DNA of 51,240 nt from an uncultured Bacteroidota bacterium (lineage in GTDB: Bacteria; Bacteroidota; Bacteroidia; Chitinophagales; Chitinophagaceae), in assembly GCA_902826165.1 (NCBI GenBank), contig CADEDV010000005.1, positions 80,381 to 131,620 on the forward strand. The letters are read 5' to 3'. The translations under genes and the position numbers were made by a program. Below the pieces are notes generated by a model. It was given only the letters and a program-made list of their open reading frames with translations. It had not been told where the DNA came from and did no database searches. Below, in pieces: positions 17,695-26,143 of the stretch; the stretch's first letter is position 1, and each line of letters opens with the position of its first letter.

Positions 17695-18903
17695 TTAATT
17701 GATACGTTTAACCAGTTCAATACAAGCCCGGCTATTGTGATAGGGACATTTCCAAAAACCAGCTTTGTCTTTTGGCATGATCGTATAATCGCTGTTTATA
17801 CCCCAGAACCATTCACCATTCTCTTTATCTTTAATGTGCTTTTTTACAAACTCCCAACTCCGCAATGACATTTGCAGGTATTTTTCTTTTTCTGTTAGCT
17901 GGTAAGCATTATAGAACCCGATCATGGCTTCTGCTTGTGGCCAGGAATGTTTTTCATGAATGAGCTGATCAGCATCCGGCTCATACTCATACCATAATCC
18001 GCCGTCAGCATCAAGGCCTTCGGTTGCCGCATCTGTAACCGGGGCAGCATATTGCCGGAATTGATCCATCCATTTTTCATCTTCTATGACCTCTGCACAT
18101 TGTTGCAGCAGCCATGCTGCTTCGATATCGTGCCCGTATGATTGCAGGGAAGATTTAAGATGCCAGTCGTCATCAAAAAATAAGTTCAGGTGATGATTAG
18201 TACTATTTATAAAATACCGGTCGAATAAAAAAAGCAGGTTGTTGATTTTTTCTTTCAGCCCTTTATCCGGCCATACAGAATACAGGTTTGCATACGCTTC
18301 AACGATATGCAAATGTGTATTCATGGTCTTGCGTTCATTATTATCCTTTTCACTCAATCTCAGATCACTGATCGCCGACCATTCTCTCGTAAAGGCCTCG
18401 ATATATCCATTTCTATTTTTATCAAAACTGTAAAGCTCAATACAACGATACAAATCAATAGCTGTATCTATAGCCTGTTGTTCATCAGATATTTTATAAT
18501 ACTCGGACAGACCGTATATGCAAAATGCGAGGCCGTATATTTGTTTCCTGCCATCCGGCATTTTTCCGTTTGCATCAACCGACCAGTAAGCTCCTCCGTA
18601 TTCCTTATCAATAAAATATCCGAGAATATAATCATAAGCCCGTTGGGCTGTTTTATAATGATTCAAATTCCTTGTTAACTGGTACGCCGCTGAATAAGTC
18701 CATAAGATCCGGCTGTTGAGGACCAACCCTTTTGCAGCTGCCTTATCCGGCATATTCCTATTATTTACACTTCCATAGAAACCACCGGACCTGTCAATGG
18801 TATGCCTCATCCAATAGGAAAGAATATCCGTTAATTCCTCGGTCAATTCCGTTTTATACCGGAGCAGCAAGTCGGGTTGTATTTCCTTATTTACTAACAA
18901 CAT
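17695..18903 (-). CDS. Cellobiose/mannobiose 2-epimerase (AGE family)
   Basis: Cytoplasmic (alpha/alpha)6-barrel epimerase of 402 residues that interconverts glucose and mannose at the reducing end of beta-1,4 disaccharides. The catalytic histidines of characterised cellobiose 2-epimerases are present: His199 (NTHLHIVEAY), His258 (SYGHDIEAAWLL) and His389 (WKCPYHNSR). Converting mannobiose to mannosyl-glucose makes the substrate for the GH130 enzyme encoded just upstream. The two genes overlap as TAATG, implying translational coupling. It has no signal peptide. N-acylglucosamine 2-epimerase is the less likely alternative. Confidence 0.92.
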   Translation of the reverse strand: MLLVNKEIQPDLLLRYKTELTEELTDILSYWMRHTIDRSGGFYGSVNNRNMPDKAAAKGLVLNSRILWTYSAAYQLTRNLNHYKTAQRAYDYILGYFIDKEYGGAYWSVDANGKMPDGRKQIYGLAFCIYGLSEYYKISDEQQAIDTAIDLYRCIELYSFDKNRNGYIEAFTREWSAISDLRLSEKDNNERKTMNTHLHIVEAYANLYSVWPDKGLKEKINNLLFLFDRYFINSTNHHLNLFFDDDWHLKSSLQSYGHDIEAAWLLQQCAEVIEDEKWMDQFRQYAAPVTDAATEGLDADGGLWYEYEPDADQLIHEKHSWPQAEAMIGFYNAYQLTEKEKYLQMSLRSWEFVKKHIKDKENGEWFWGINSDYTIMPKDKAGFWKCPYHNSRACIELVKRIN

Positions 18904-20117
18904 TATCTTCCTGAAGCATTTGCATTATTTCCCGGTTCTACTGCCTGTTCTGACATATTTCTGTCAATCAGCCGGGTCAGTGTCTTCACCGATTCAGCTG
19001 AAGTAAATCCGTCCGGTGCTGTATTTAACACGTAATCCAGTAATTTTTCTATGGTTGTTGTAGCCACATGTAACCGGGTATCTGATGAGGCATAATAAAT
19101 AAACACTGATCCATCATCATTCACGATCCATCCATTACTGAAAACAACATTTGAAACATCACCGATTCTTTCCTCTCCTTCTGGAGCCATGAAATAGCCG
19201 GCAGGCTTATAGATCACTTTGGTTATTTCTTCCAGGTCCGTCATGAACATATAAAGTACATAGCGCAAACCCGCAGCCGTATTTCTTACCCCATGTGCCA
19301 GGTGCAGCCATCCCTTTTCTGTTTTAATTGGAGCTGGTCCAAGACCATTCTTCATTTCATAAACTGTATGATACACTTTGGGGTCAACTACGATCTCTTT
19401 TTCAATCGTTGCCTCCTCCATAGTATCACTTAATCCAAATCCAATACCTCCTCCCTTGCCGGCCTCAATAAATTTATCTTGTGGCCTTGTATAGAATGCA
19501 TAACGACCATTATAAAATTCAGGGTGCAGCACTACATTACGCTGCTGAGGGGAGGGTGTTTTCAAATCATTCAGCCGTTCCCATACTTTCAGATCCTTTG
19601 TCCGGGCAATAGCGCATTGTGCAATGGCGGCAGACTGATCAGTTGCCGGTGCCGAAGGATCCCGGCGTTCGGTACAGAACAACCCATAGATCCAGCCATC
19701 TTCATGCTGCACCAGGCGCATGTCATAAATATTGGTATCAGGGGCTTCTGTTTCCGGCATATTGACAGGGTAATCCCAGAATTTAAAATTGTCAACCCCG
19801 TTCGGGCTTTCTGCCACTGCAAAAAATGATTTCCTGTCCGCCCCCTCCACCCTTGCCACCACAATATATCTGTCATTCCATTTTACGGCACCTGCATTCA
19901 GTACTGCATTGATACCAAAGCGTTGCATCAGGTGCGGGTTTGACTCAATATTCAGGTCATAACGCCAAAATAATGGTGTATGATCAGCTGTTAAAACAGG
20001 AAATTTATAGCGGTCGAAAACTCCATTTCCTTCCTCCGTCTTTTCGTTGCGGCGTTTCAGCAGTTTCTCGTAAGCCTGCTCCATTTTTTCCAATCGCCTG
20101 TAAAATTGACTACGCAT
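18903..20117 (-). CDS. GH130 4-O-beta-mannosyl-glucose phosphorylase
   Basis: Inverting phosphorylase of 404 residues that splits mannosyl-1,4-glucose with phosphate into mannose-1-phosphate and glucose. The five-bladed propeller has catalytic Asp132 in NIYDMRL, equivalent to Asp131 of the Bacteroides fragilis enzyme. [11 protein letters not shown] and the phosphate-binding stretches are intact, and the N-terminal helix (1-30) is as in subfamily GH130_1. It is cytoplasmic with no signal peptide. It lies 19 bp behind the symporter gene and overlaps the epimerase gene, giving an import-epimerise-phosphorolyse cassette like that of B. fragilis. Other beta-mannoside phosphorylase specificities are possible. 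Confidence 0.92.
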   Translation of the reverse strand: MRSQFYRRLEKMEQAYEKLLKRRNEKTEEGNGVFDRYKFPVLTADHTPLFWRYDLNIESNPHLMQRFGINAVLNAGAVKWNDRYIVVARVEGADRKSFFAVAESPNGVDNFKFWDYPVNMPETEAPDTNIYDMRLVQHEDGWIYGLFCTERRDPSAPATDQSAAIAQCAIARTKDLKVWERLNDLKTPSPQQRNVVLHPEFYNGRYAFYTRPQDKFIEAGKGGGIGFGLSDTMEEATIEKEIVVDPKVYHTVYEMKNGLGPAPIKTEKGWLHLAHGVRNTAAGLRYVLYMFMTDLEEITKVIYKPAGYFMAPEGEERIGDVSNVVFSNGWIVNDDGSVFIYYASSDTRLHVATTTIEKLLDYVLNTAPDGFTSAESVKTLTRLIDRNMSEQAVEPGNNANASGR

Positions 20118-20136
20118 GATAACCGAATTATAGTGA

Positions 20137-21966
20137 TCAATCTTCTAATTTATCCCACCAGGTTCTTTTCAATATGAGAATAATCAGAGTTAAAATTATT
20201 ATTGTGATAAGTAAAGGCAAATGCATGGACAGTACAATGTACATGGGTAATAAAGTCATACACAACTGTGCAATGATACCCAGGACCACATTGAACATAT
20301 CAAGCTTAAACCTTCTGTTGGGTTCAAACGAAGGATCATCTTTTATAACCATTTCATGAACCGGTTTCCAAAAACCCCATGGCCGTACTGTTTTATAAAA
20401 TTTCTTTAGTGTTTCTGTTTCTGTTGGCGGTGCTGTATAGGTTCCGATCAAACTACCGGTTACGGACAATAAAAACAAAACCGGGAAGTAATACAGGAAC
20501 TCTATTCCTGTAAAAAGCCTGGAGAATACAAGGGCCCCGGCAACACCAGTCAACATACCGATATAAAACCCATTGGCATTAAACCGCCACCAATACCATT
20601 TCAATACGTTTGCAGCAACGTATCCGCCATATAAACCTGACACTATCCATTGCAGGATGCTATTCACATCTCTGGCAAAAAAACCAAGCAGTACACCGGC
20701 AGCCACCACCACTACTCCCACCACGTAATTCATACTAATGATCTTCTTGGTAGACGCATTTTTGTTTACATACTTGAGATAAATATCATTGACGATATAA
20801 GCCTGTGCGGCATTTAAAGTGCCTGAAAAAGTTCCCATAAAGGCTCCAAGTAAACCGGTAAGCACCAAGCCTAATATCCCCACCGGTAAAAAGCTGTTGA
20901 TAGCCCCTGGCAGAATCCTTTCAAAATCTACTCCCCCATTTCCATCACTTAACTGCAGCTGGTTATAATACAACAAACCAAGAACGGTTAAACCAATTAC
21001 CATTGAATAGCGTACCGGCAACAGGATAATAGAAACGAATCCGGTCATCTTGGAAGCTTCTTTCGGAGATTTTGTTGACAGTATCTTTTGCATATCATAG
21101 TTAGGTGCAGGGCCCGCACCGGCAGCAAACACACCTTTGAACAGCATCATCATAAAGAAGATGCCAAATAAGCCATACCCATCATCCGCTATTTTCTTAT
21201 TAGCATCATCAATGATCCCGGTCCAATTAAGATTAAGATTCCAGCCAAAAAAGGGATCACTCCACCCGGCCGGAACATTTAGTGTATGACCATTCAGGTG
21301 TATCATTGCGATCACGGCAATTGCTATACAACCAACCGTCATAATTGCATACTTGATCAAGTCACCCAATACGATACTGTGCATCCCCCCGAGAATAGAA
21401 TAGAACATAGCAAACAGGGTGAAAATTATTCCGTAGAAATGGGCCACATATTGCGGGGCTACATGAAAGGGCACATAGTCCTTTACCATCTCCCACGGAA
21501 CAAAAATTTCCATGAATTTTCCAAGCCCGACAAATCCATACGCCAGGAATCCCAAACACCCAATCAATGCAAAAGCGACTACTATACTATGCGACCCCTT
21601 CACACCTTTCCCGGTTAACCCAAATCTTGTTCCCAGCCATTCAGCTCCCGTATTGGCATTAGATCTTCGCAGCCATTTACTCAGGTACATCATATTAAAT
21701 ACCTGGTTAAATACCGGCCACAGCCACGGTATCCAGATACTTTTAATTCCATATACAAAACACAAGGCAACCATCCACATGGTACCACTGATATCAAACA
21801 TATCAGAAGCGTCACTCATGCCCAGCATATACCAGGGTAGTTTTTTACCGCCCATGAGATAGCTTTCCTTATTCTGCCTTGCTTTTTTACGGAGAAACCA
21901 GCCCAGCATAACCATCGTAATGAGGTACAGGATAACAATACTTATATCATACAATGTCAGCTTCAT
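20137..21966 (-). CDS. Sodium/sugar symporter (SSS family)
   Basis: Inner-membrane transporter of 609 residues with about 14 hydrophobic segments. The chain opens [20 protein letters not shown], then has [19 protein letters not shown] and [14 protein letters not shown], hallmarks of solute:sodium symporters. It probably imports mannobiose or related disaccharides for the two cytoplasmic enzymes encoded next. The frame extends upstream, but the ATG at 21966 begins the first membrane helix in register and lies 40 nt after the -7 element at 22007-22014. It heads the downstream operon of the locus. Confidence 0.9.
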   Translation of the reverse strand: MKLTLYDISIVILYLITMVMLGWFLRKKARQNKESYLMGGKKLPWYMLGMSDASDMFDISGTMWMVALCFVYGIKSIWIPWLWPVFNQVFNMMYLSKWLRRSNANTGAEWLGTRFGLTGKGVKGSHSIVVAFALIGCLGFLAYGFVGLGKFMEIFVPWEMVKDYVPFHVAPQYVAHFYGIIFTLFAMFYSILGGMHSIVLGDLIKYAIMTVGCIAIAVIAMIHLNGHTLNVPAGWSDPFFGWNLNLNWTGIIDDANKKIADDGYGLFGIFFMMMLFKGVFAAGAGPAPNYDMQKILSTKSPKEASKMTGFVSIILLPVRYSMVIGLTVLGLLYYNQLQLSDGNGGVDFERILPGAINSFLPVGILGLVLTGLLGAFMGTFSGTLNAAQAYIVNDIYLKYVNKNASTKKIISMNYVVGVVVVAAGVLLGFFARDVNSILQWIVSGLYGGYVAANVLKWYWWRFNANGFYIGMLTGVAGALVFSRLFTGIEFLYYFPVLFLLSVTGSLIGTYTAPPTETETLKKFYKTVRPWGFWKPVHEMVIKDDPSFEPNRRFKLDMFNVVLGIIAQLCMTLLPMYIVLSMHLPLLITIIILTLIILILKRTWWDKLED

Positions 21967-22006
21967 CTGGTGTGGTTTACAATCAGCCGGTCTCTTTTTT
22001 TCCCTG

Positions 22007-22014
22007 CAAAAATA
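22007..22014 (-). promoter_or_regulatory. -7 element of the symporter operon
   Basis: On the minus strand TATTTTTG matches TAnnTTTG. A TTG (complement of 22033-22035) stands 18 nt upstream as a -33 candidate. The -7 is also the T-rich tail of the adjoining hairpin, so termination and re-initiation elements are fused. Confidence 0.6.
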
Positions 22015-22044
22015 GGTTGCAGGTTGAAGAATCAACCCGCAACC
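22015..22044 (-). terminator. Hairpin terminator after GH26
   Basis: GGTTGCAGGTTG (22015-22026) and CAACCCGCAACC (22033-22044) form a 12-bp stem with one mismatch and a 6-nt loop. On the minus strand the stem is followed by TATTTTTG. It begins 40 nt after the GH26 stop and contains the -33 candidate of the next operon. Confidence 0.7.
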
Positions 22045-22083
22045 ACTGCTTAACGAGTGCTCTGCTTGCTTTGGTTAAAAAAT

Positions 22084-23235
22084 TTATTGATATAATTTCT
22101 CCTTATTGACATCCTTTTCAAATAAAGTTCTCTCCATCGTATAGAATTTCACAAAATCCTGTTCTGATACCTGTCCTTTATATGGAGCGTAATAATGCAT
22201 CTTTTTCATGTCGTTGCTATAACCATGATTTCGCCATACCAATACATAAGAAATCTTATTGCCGCCAATTGCATTGAGTAATGTTTCTGTCCACCAGCTG
22301 GCATACGGTATGGCTTCAAAGCCGGTCTCTGCCAGGGCAAAAAGTTTATTCTTCGCTGTCGCTATTTCTCCAATTACCTGTAAAGCTGTATTCGTATTTA
22401 CCTCAAACCATTTCTCCTTCAAGGGATCTCCATACTGGTAATTATCAAAGCTCAGTACATCCACCATATCATCGCCGGGGTAACGTTCCAGGTATTCCTC
22501 TTTCGTTTTAAAATCCCCGCTTGTATTATATACCCATAATAAATTATGCAGTTCCTTTTCCTTTTGCAGGTAATACACCGTAAAACGCCAGAGGGTTTTG
22601 TATTCAAATCCGGTAGCCGCATTTTTACACCACCAGAACCAATTGCCTGTATGTTCATGAAATGGTCTGAATAAAACAGGAATTGCTTCTCCTTTACTTC
22701 CTTTTAGTGAACCGATAAATGCAGCAACTTTATCCAGCCATTCTTTGTACAATGTATGATTAGCACCACCAGGATTAATTGAAGCCACTGTACCATGTGT
22801 TGTATCCCATGCGTTCTTATAATTTCCCAATGGGCTATCCAGGTGCCAGCTGATGGTAATTACTCCTCCCCGCTCATATCCCTGCTTAATAAATTGTTTC
22901 ATTTTTTTGAAAGGGATCCCATCAATATTCAGCTCATTATTTTGTCTTTCTATACCGCCTAAATCCCATCCGTAAACAGCAGGATAATCACCCGTCACTT
23001 CTTTTACATCACTTCTTCCCTCTTTATATTTCCATTCTACCCCGTAAGCCAGGTCGTCCTGGTGGCCAAACATAAAACCCTTGCCGGCTAGTTTTTGTAA
23101 ATTCTTATACAGGCTAGCAGTTTCCTTTGTAGCTCCTTTATCCGAAGGGAGATCCTGCTGCGCTACAGTTATACCGCATACAAGCAGGGAGATGAGAATT
23201 ATACACAATTTTGTATAGTGAGTTCTTTTCTTCAT
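22084..23235 (-). CDS. GH26 endo-beta-1,4-mannanase
   Basis: Retaining mannan hydrolase of 383 residues with a signal peptide ending near TVAQ (25-26). The acid/base is Glu194 in LFRPFHEHTGNWFWW and the nucleophile Glu303 in FALAETGFE; SWHLDSP and WRNHGYSND (near 340) are family signatures. It depolymerises beta-mannan, and many GH26 members of this type release mannobiose, which fits the downstream symporter, epimerase and phosphorylase. A Cys at 20 in the signal region is not in a good lipobox, so cleavage after Ala-Gln is preferred. It is flanked by a terminator and structured leader upstream and a terminator-promoter downstream. Confidence 0.95.
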   Translation of the reverse strand: MKKRTHYTKLCIILISLLVCGITVAQQDLPSDKGATKETASLYKNLQKLAGKGFMFGHQDDLAYGVEWKYKEGRSDVKEVTGDYPAVYGWDLGGIERQNNELNIDGIPFKKMKQFIKQGYERGGVITISWHLDSPLGNYKNAWDTTHGTVASINPGGANHTLYKEWLDKVAAFIGSLKGSKGEAIPVLFRPFHEHTGNWFWWCKNAATGFEYKTLWRFTVYYLQKEKELHNLLWVYNTSGDFKTKEEYLERYPGDDMVDVLSFDNYQYGDPLKEKWFEVNTNTALQVIGEIATAKNKLFALAETGFEAIPYASWWTETLLNAIGGNKISYVLVWRNHGYSNDMKKMHYYAPYKGQVSEQDFVKFYTMERTLFEKDVNKEKLYQ

Positions 23236-23282
23236 CAGGGCGCCACTGGTTTTTGAGTCAGGAAAGTCAGCATTCCATTTTC

Positions 23283-23358
23283 ACAGGCATACGCCAGATG
23301 GCAGCTGCAAATAAATGCAAATTGTAAAATTGGTATGTGCCTGTCAGGTCCCATCTGG
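23283..23358 (-). promoter_or_regulatory. Interleaved inverted repeats in the GH26 leader (possible RNA pseudoknot)
   Basis: Two complementary pairs are interleaved. ACAGGCATAC (23283-23292) matches GTATGTGCCTGT (23333-23344) with a 2-nt bulge. CCAGATGG (23294-23301) matches CCATCTGG (23351-23358) perfectly. The order a-b-a'-b' is that of a pseudoknot. It lies 48 to 123 nt before the GH26 start and just past the terminator of the SusCD transcript. It could be an RNA switch or overlapping protein-binding sites. Confidence 0.5.
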
Positions 23359-23365
23359 TCTGTTG

Positions 23366-23416
23366 GTTATAAAAAAGTCGTTCCTGTAAAATTACCCGGG
23401 GTCCAGGAACGACTTT
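23366..23416 (-). terminator. Terminator after the SusC-SusD-SGBP genes
   Basis: AAAGTCGTTCCTG (23374-23386) and CAGGAACGACTTT (23404-23416) form a perfect 13-bp stem with a 17-nt loop. On the minus strand the stem is followed by a run of six T. It starts 63 nt after the binding-protein stop. It should cap the susCD transcript, with partial read-through or a separate promoter serving GH26. Confidence 0.8.
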
Positions 23417-23479
23417 CTTTATCAGCTGCTAATCTTATCTTTTGATACCCTTCAGTAATAAGTTAGTCCTGGTTGAAGT

Positions 23480-24517
23480 TTATTTAAAGAACATAATATT
23501 GTCAAAATATACTGTTTTACCAGCATCAACGATCTGGAAAGTAACATTATTCACGGATGTTACACCGGGATAATTAGTAGCCAGTTCGTACCTGAAATAC
23601 GTCCATTTATTAGCAGGTATAGTGATCACCTTCTGGTTACCCCAGTTTAGCCAAAACTGGAAATTCTTATCTACATCAGCACCTTTTACCCAGAAAGAAA
23701 AATACCGGTAAGGTGTAATGTCGATTGACCCCCCGTTTCCTAATTGCATACCACCCCATGTACCAGCGGGATCAAAAGCTGCTTTCATAGAAGAAGTTCC
23801 TGTTATTTTATCATCTGCTGATGCAGCAAATGTGCCGCCCCATCCCCAATTTTCAAACCCATTATTCAGCTGCTCTGTAAATACAGTTATCGCCCTGCTG
23901 ACATTCACAAATTCCATATCGGTGATCCTGACACCTGATGCATTGGTCAGTTTTAATTTTGCCCTGTCCGCAGTACTCAACGGCATACTGATAACCATCT
24001 GTTTCCTTGTTTGGGAAACAATGGTACAAGCATCTGTCGTACCATCAAGAACAACCGTAGTTACATCATCCAGGTTGTTACCTGTAAGGGTAACCTGTGT
24101 ACCAGCCTCAAAGTCGGTTGGGAAGGCTGCTGTTACATTCGGTAATGCAATAACACTAAATGGAACACTCAAGGTTTTTCCATCCGCATTTGTAAAGATT
24201 ACATTCTGTGGTCCGCCAAAAGCCGTATCCGGCACCCTGAACACCAGGTTAGCATCTGTATTAAGCGTAGATAAAAAAGGAGCCGGTACATTATTCTTAT
24301 CAAAAACAATTGATCTTACCTGGCCGATGCCCGTACCGGTTAGTGTAATCACCTCACCACCTGCAGCCGAGTTCGGATTGATTGTTCCGGATGACATTGC
24401 GCCGGTTTTTATATCGGGGCTCCCGTCTCTGTCTTTTTCACACGCCATCACCAGCACAGATATAATTGCCAGCAGTAAGAACAATCTTGTAAACAGATTC
24501 ATTATTACTTTTTTCAT
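23480..24517 (-). CDS. Surface glycan-binding lipoprotein with IPT/TIG domains
   Basis: SusE/SGBP-position protein of 345 residues. The lipobox Cys26 (LVMACEKDRD) is followed by acidic residues, as in surface-exposed Bacteroidota lipoproteins. Two IPT/TIG Ig-like domains follow (about 43-120 and 125-205; PNSAAGGEVITLTGTGIG, FEAGTQVTLTGNNLDD). The C-terminal domain (about 215-345) is rich in aromatics (FENWGWGGTF, FWVKGADVDKNFQFWLNWG) and resembles a beta-sandwich carbohydrate-binding module. It should capture the polysaccharide at the cell surface for SusC/D. It lies 30 bp after susD and is the last gene before the terminator. Confidence 0.85.
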   Translation of the reverse strand: MKKVIMNLFTRLFLLLAIISVLVMACEKDRDGSPDIKTGAMSSGTINPNSAAGGEVITLTGTGIGQVRSIVFDKNNVPAPFLSTLNTDANLVFRVPDTAFGGPQNVIFTNADGKTLSVPFSVIALPNVTAAFPTDFEAGTQVTLTGNNLDDVTTVVLDGTTDACTIVSQTRKQMVISMPLSTADRAKLKLTNASGVRITDMEFVNVSRAITVFTEQLNNGFENWGWGGTFAASADDKITGTSSMKAAFDPAGTWGGMQLGNGGSIDITPYRYFSFWVKGADVDKNFQFWLNWGNQKVITIPANKWTYFRYELATNYPGVTSVNNVTFQIVDAGKTVYFDNIMFFK

Positions 24518-24547
24518 AATAGTATCTTTAATTAGTTGATTGAATTA

Positions 24548-26116
24548 TTAATAATAGGCTACCGGCGGTTGTGCTAAAGCAGGGTCCTGCAATACCTCAC
24601 CGGCCGGAATAGGCAGGTGCATATAGTTTTGTGAAAAAGTTACATGTACCGGGTTGCCAAATGTTCCCCTGTCCTGTGCCTCAATGATCTGCTTCGCTTT
24701 TGTAAATCCCTGTCTCTGTATATCAAACCAGTAATCGCCTTCGAAAGCAAATTCAACTCTGCGTTCATGCAGTATATCATCGATTGTAAGAGAAGACTTG
24801 GTATTTAAGCCTGCCCGGGTTCTTACTTTATTGAAAGCTGCAAGGGCACTGGCATCAGTTGTGGAAGCATTTGTTCCCAAAACAGCTTCGGCATAGATCA
24901 ATAAAATATCGGCATAGCGAAGCATCATGGTATTAATACCGGTATTCATCCCTAAAACAGATTCACCACCAAAAGCTGAACCCGGGCCAACTACATACTT
25001 AGCAATATTCGCACGGGTAGTGTTCTTTTGCCCGCCATCACCTACCGGTTGCAGGGTATCATACTTATATCCATTTGCCATAAAGGCATTATAAGTAGCA
25101 TTGCTATTCTGAGGTTTCCATTGCGGATAGCTCCATCCATGCTCCATCATAGAACCCTTGCGGCGGAGATCACCTGATTCAAATGCGTTTATTATATCTA
25201 TACTGGGTATATACAGCTCCCACATACTTGCTTCAGAAGTTTGCAGGTTGCCCGGACCCCGGTCAGGGTTCTTTTGATTGCCCGAACCCCACGGGTTGCC
25301 GGTGAGCTGGTGCTGAATAGAAAATAATGATTCAATATTATTATTATTTGAGCTGGAGTTGAACATAGCTCCATAATTGGGAAACAGATCATACTTGTTG
25401 GAGTTGATCACTTCCAACGCTTTTGTTTTTGCACTGTCGTAATCCTTGCGGTATAAATATAGCTTGGCCATCATACCCTTGGCAGAATATTTTGTTACTC
25501 TTCCTGGTCCATCCGTTTCAGGTAAGCCGGCTTCTGCTTTTTTAAGTTCTTCCAAAGCAAAACGAAGTACATCTGCTTTGAAGTAACGGGGAATATTAAA
25601 GTCACCTGAAAGAATGGTAGCCCCCGGGTTGTTGACAATAGGAGCATCACCCCAGATACGGGCAATGTAGAAATATACTGTTCCTTTGAAAAAATGGCAC
25701 TCTGCTATCGCAGGATCAAGGAAAGCGGCGTTACCTCCTTTTGATTTTTTCAATTCCAGTGCATTCATATACTCACTGGTCCATCCGCCAATTTTATAGA
25801 ATACTTTCCATGCATCAGCTATCCGGACAGATGTGGAAGCAAAAGAAAAATTTAAAAAAGGAGGATCATCACCACCGCCGGTGTATTCATTACCGGCCAT
25901 TACATCGCCGATAGCATCCATGGCACGATTCTCATACCCGGCCCATGGCAAACCGTATAATGTACTGGTAAGCCCTCTTACCTCTTCCGGGGTATTATAA
26001 TAGTTATCAAGAGTAGTTGCATCCAGGGCGGGTTTATCCAAAAATGATTTTTTGCAGGATAATAAAGCAACTGCCAGAACTAACAGTATTGCCGTATATC
26101 TGAATATATTTTTCAT
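24548..26116 (-). CDS. SusD-like outer-membrane glycan-binding lipoprotein
   Basis: RagB/SusD family, 522 residues, with the lipobox at Cys21 (LLSCKKSFLDKP). It closes as a lid over the SusC barrel and binds oligosaccharide. Typical features are the N-terminal LDKPALDATT, tetratricopeptide-like helices (AECHFFKGTVYFYIARIWGD) and the C-terminal RRVEFAFEGDYWFDIQRQG. Length and order (27 bp after susC) are normal for a SusCD pair. Substrate specificity is inferred from neighbouring hydrolases only. Confidence 0.95.
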   Translation of the reverse strand: MKNIFRYTAILLVLAVALLSCKKSFLDKPALDATTLDNYYNTPEEVRGLTSTLYGLPWAGYENRAMDAIGDVMAGNEYTGGGDDPPFLNFSFASTSVRIADAWKVFYKIGGWTSEYMNALELKKSKGGNAAFLDPAIAECHFFKGTVYFYIARIWGDAPIVNNPGATILSGDFNIPRYFKADVLRFALEELKKAEAGLPETDGPGRVTKYSAKGMMAKLYLYRKDYDSAKTKALEVINSNKYDLFPNYGAMFNSSSNNNNIESLFSIQHQLTGNPWGSGNQKNPDRGPGNLQTSEASMWELYIPSIDIINAFESGDLRRKGSMMEHGWSYPQWKPQNSNATYNAFMANGYKYDTLQPVGDGGQKNTTRANIAKYVVGPGSAFGGESVLGMNTGINTMMLRYADILLIYAEAVLGTNASTTDASALAAFNKVRTRAGLNTKSSLTIDDILHERRVEFAFEGDYWFDIQRQGFTKAKQIIEAQDRGTFGNPVHVTFSQNYMHLPIPAGEVLQDPALAQPPVAYY

Positions 26117-26143
26117 ATCAATAATGTTTAAATATTATACTGA

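Noticed and set aside
23718-24539. 273-codon ORF antisense to the IPT lipoprotein
   Set aside because: Lies entirely over a clear lipoprotein gene on the other strand; its composition mirrors the real gene.
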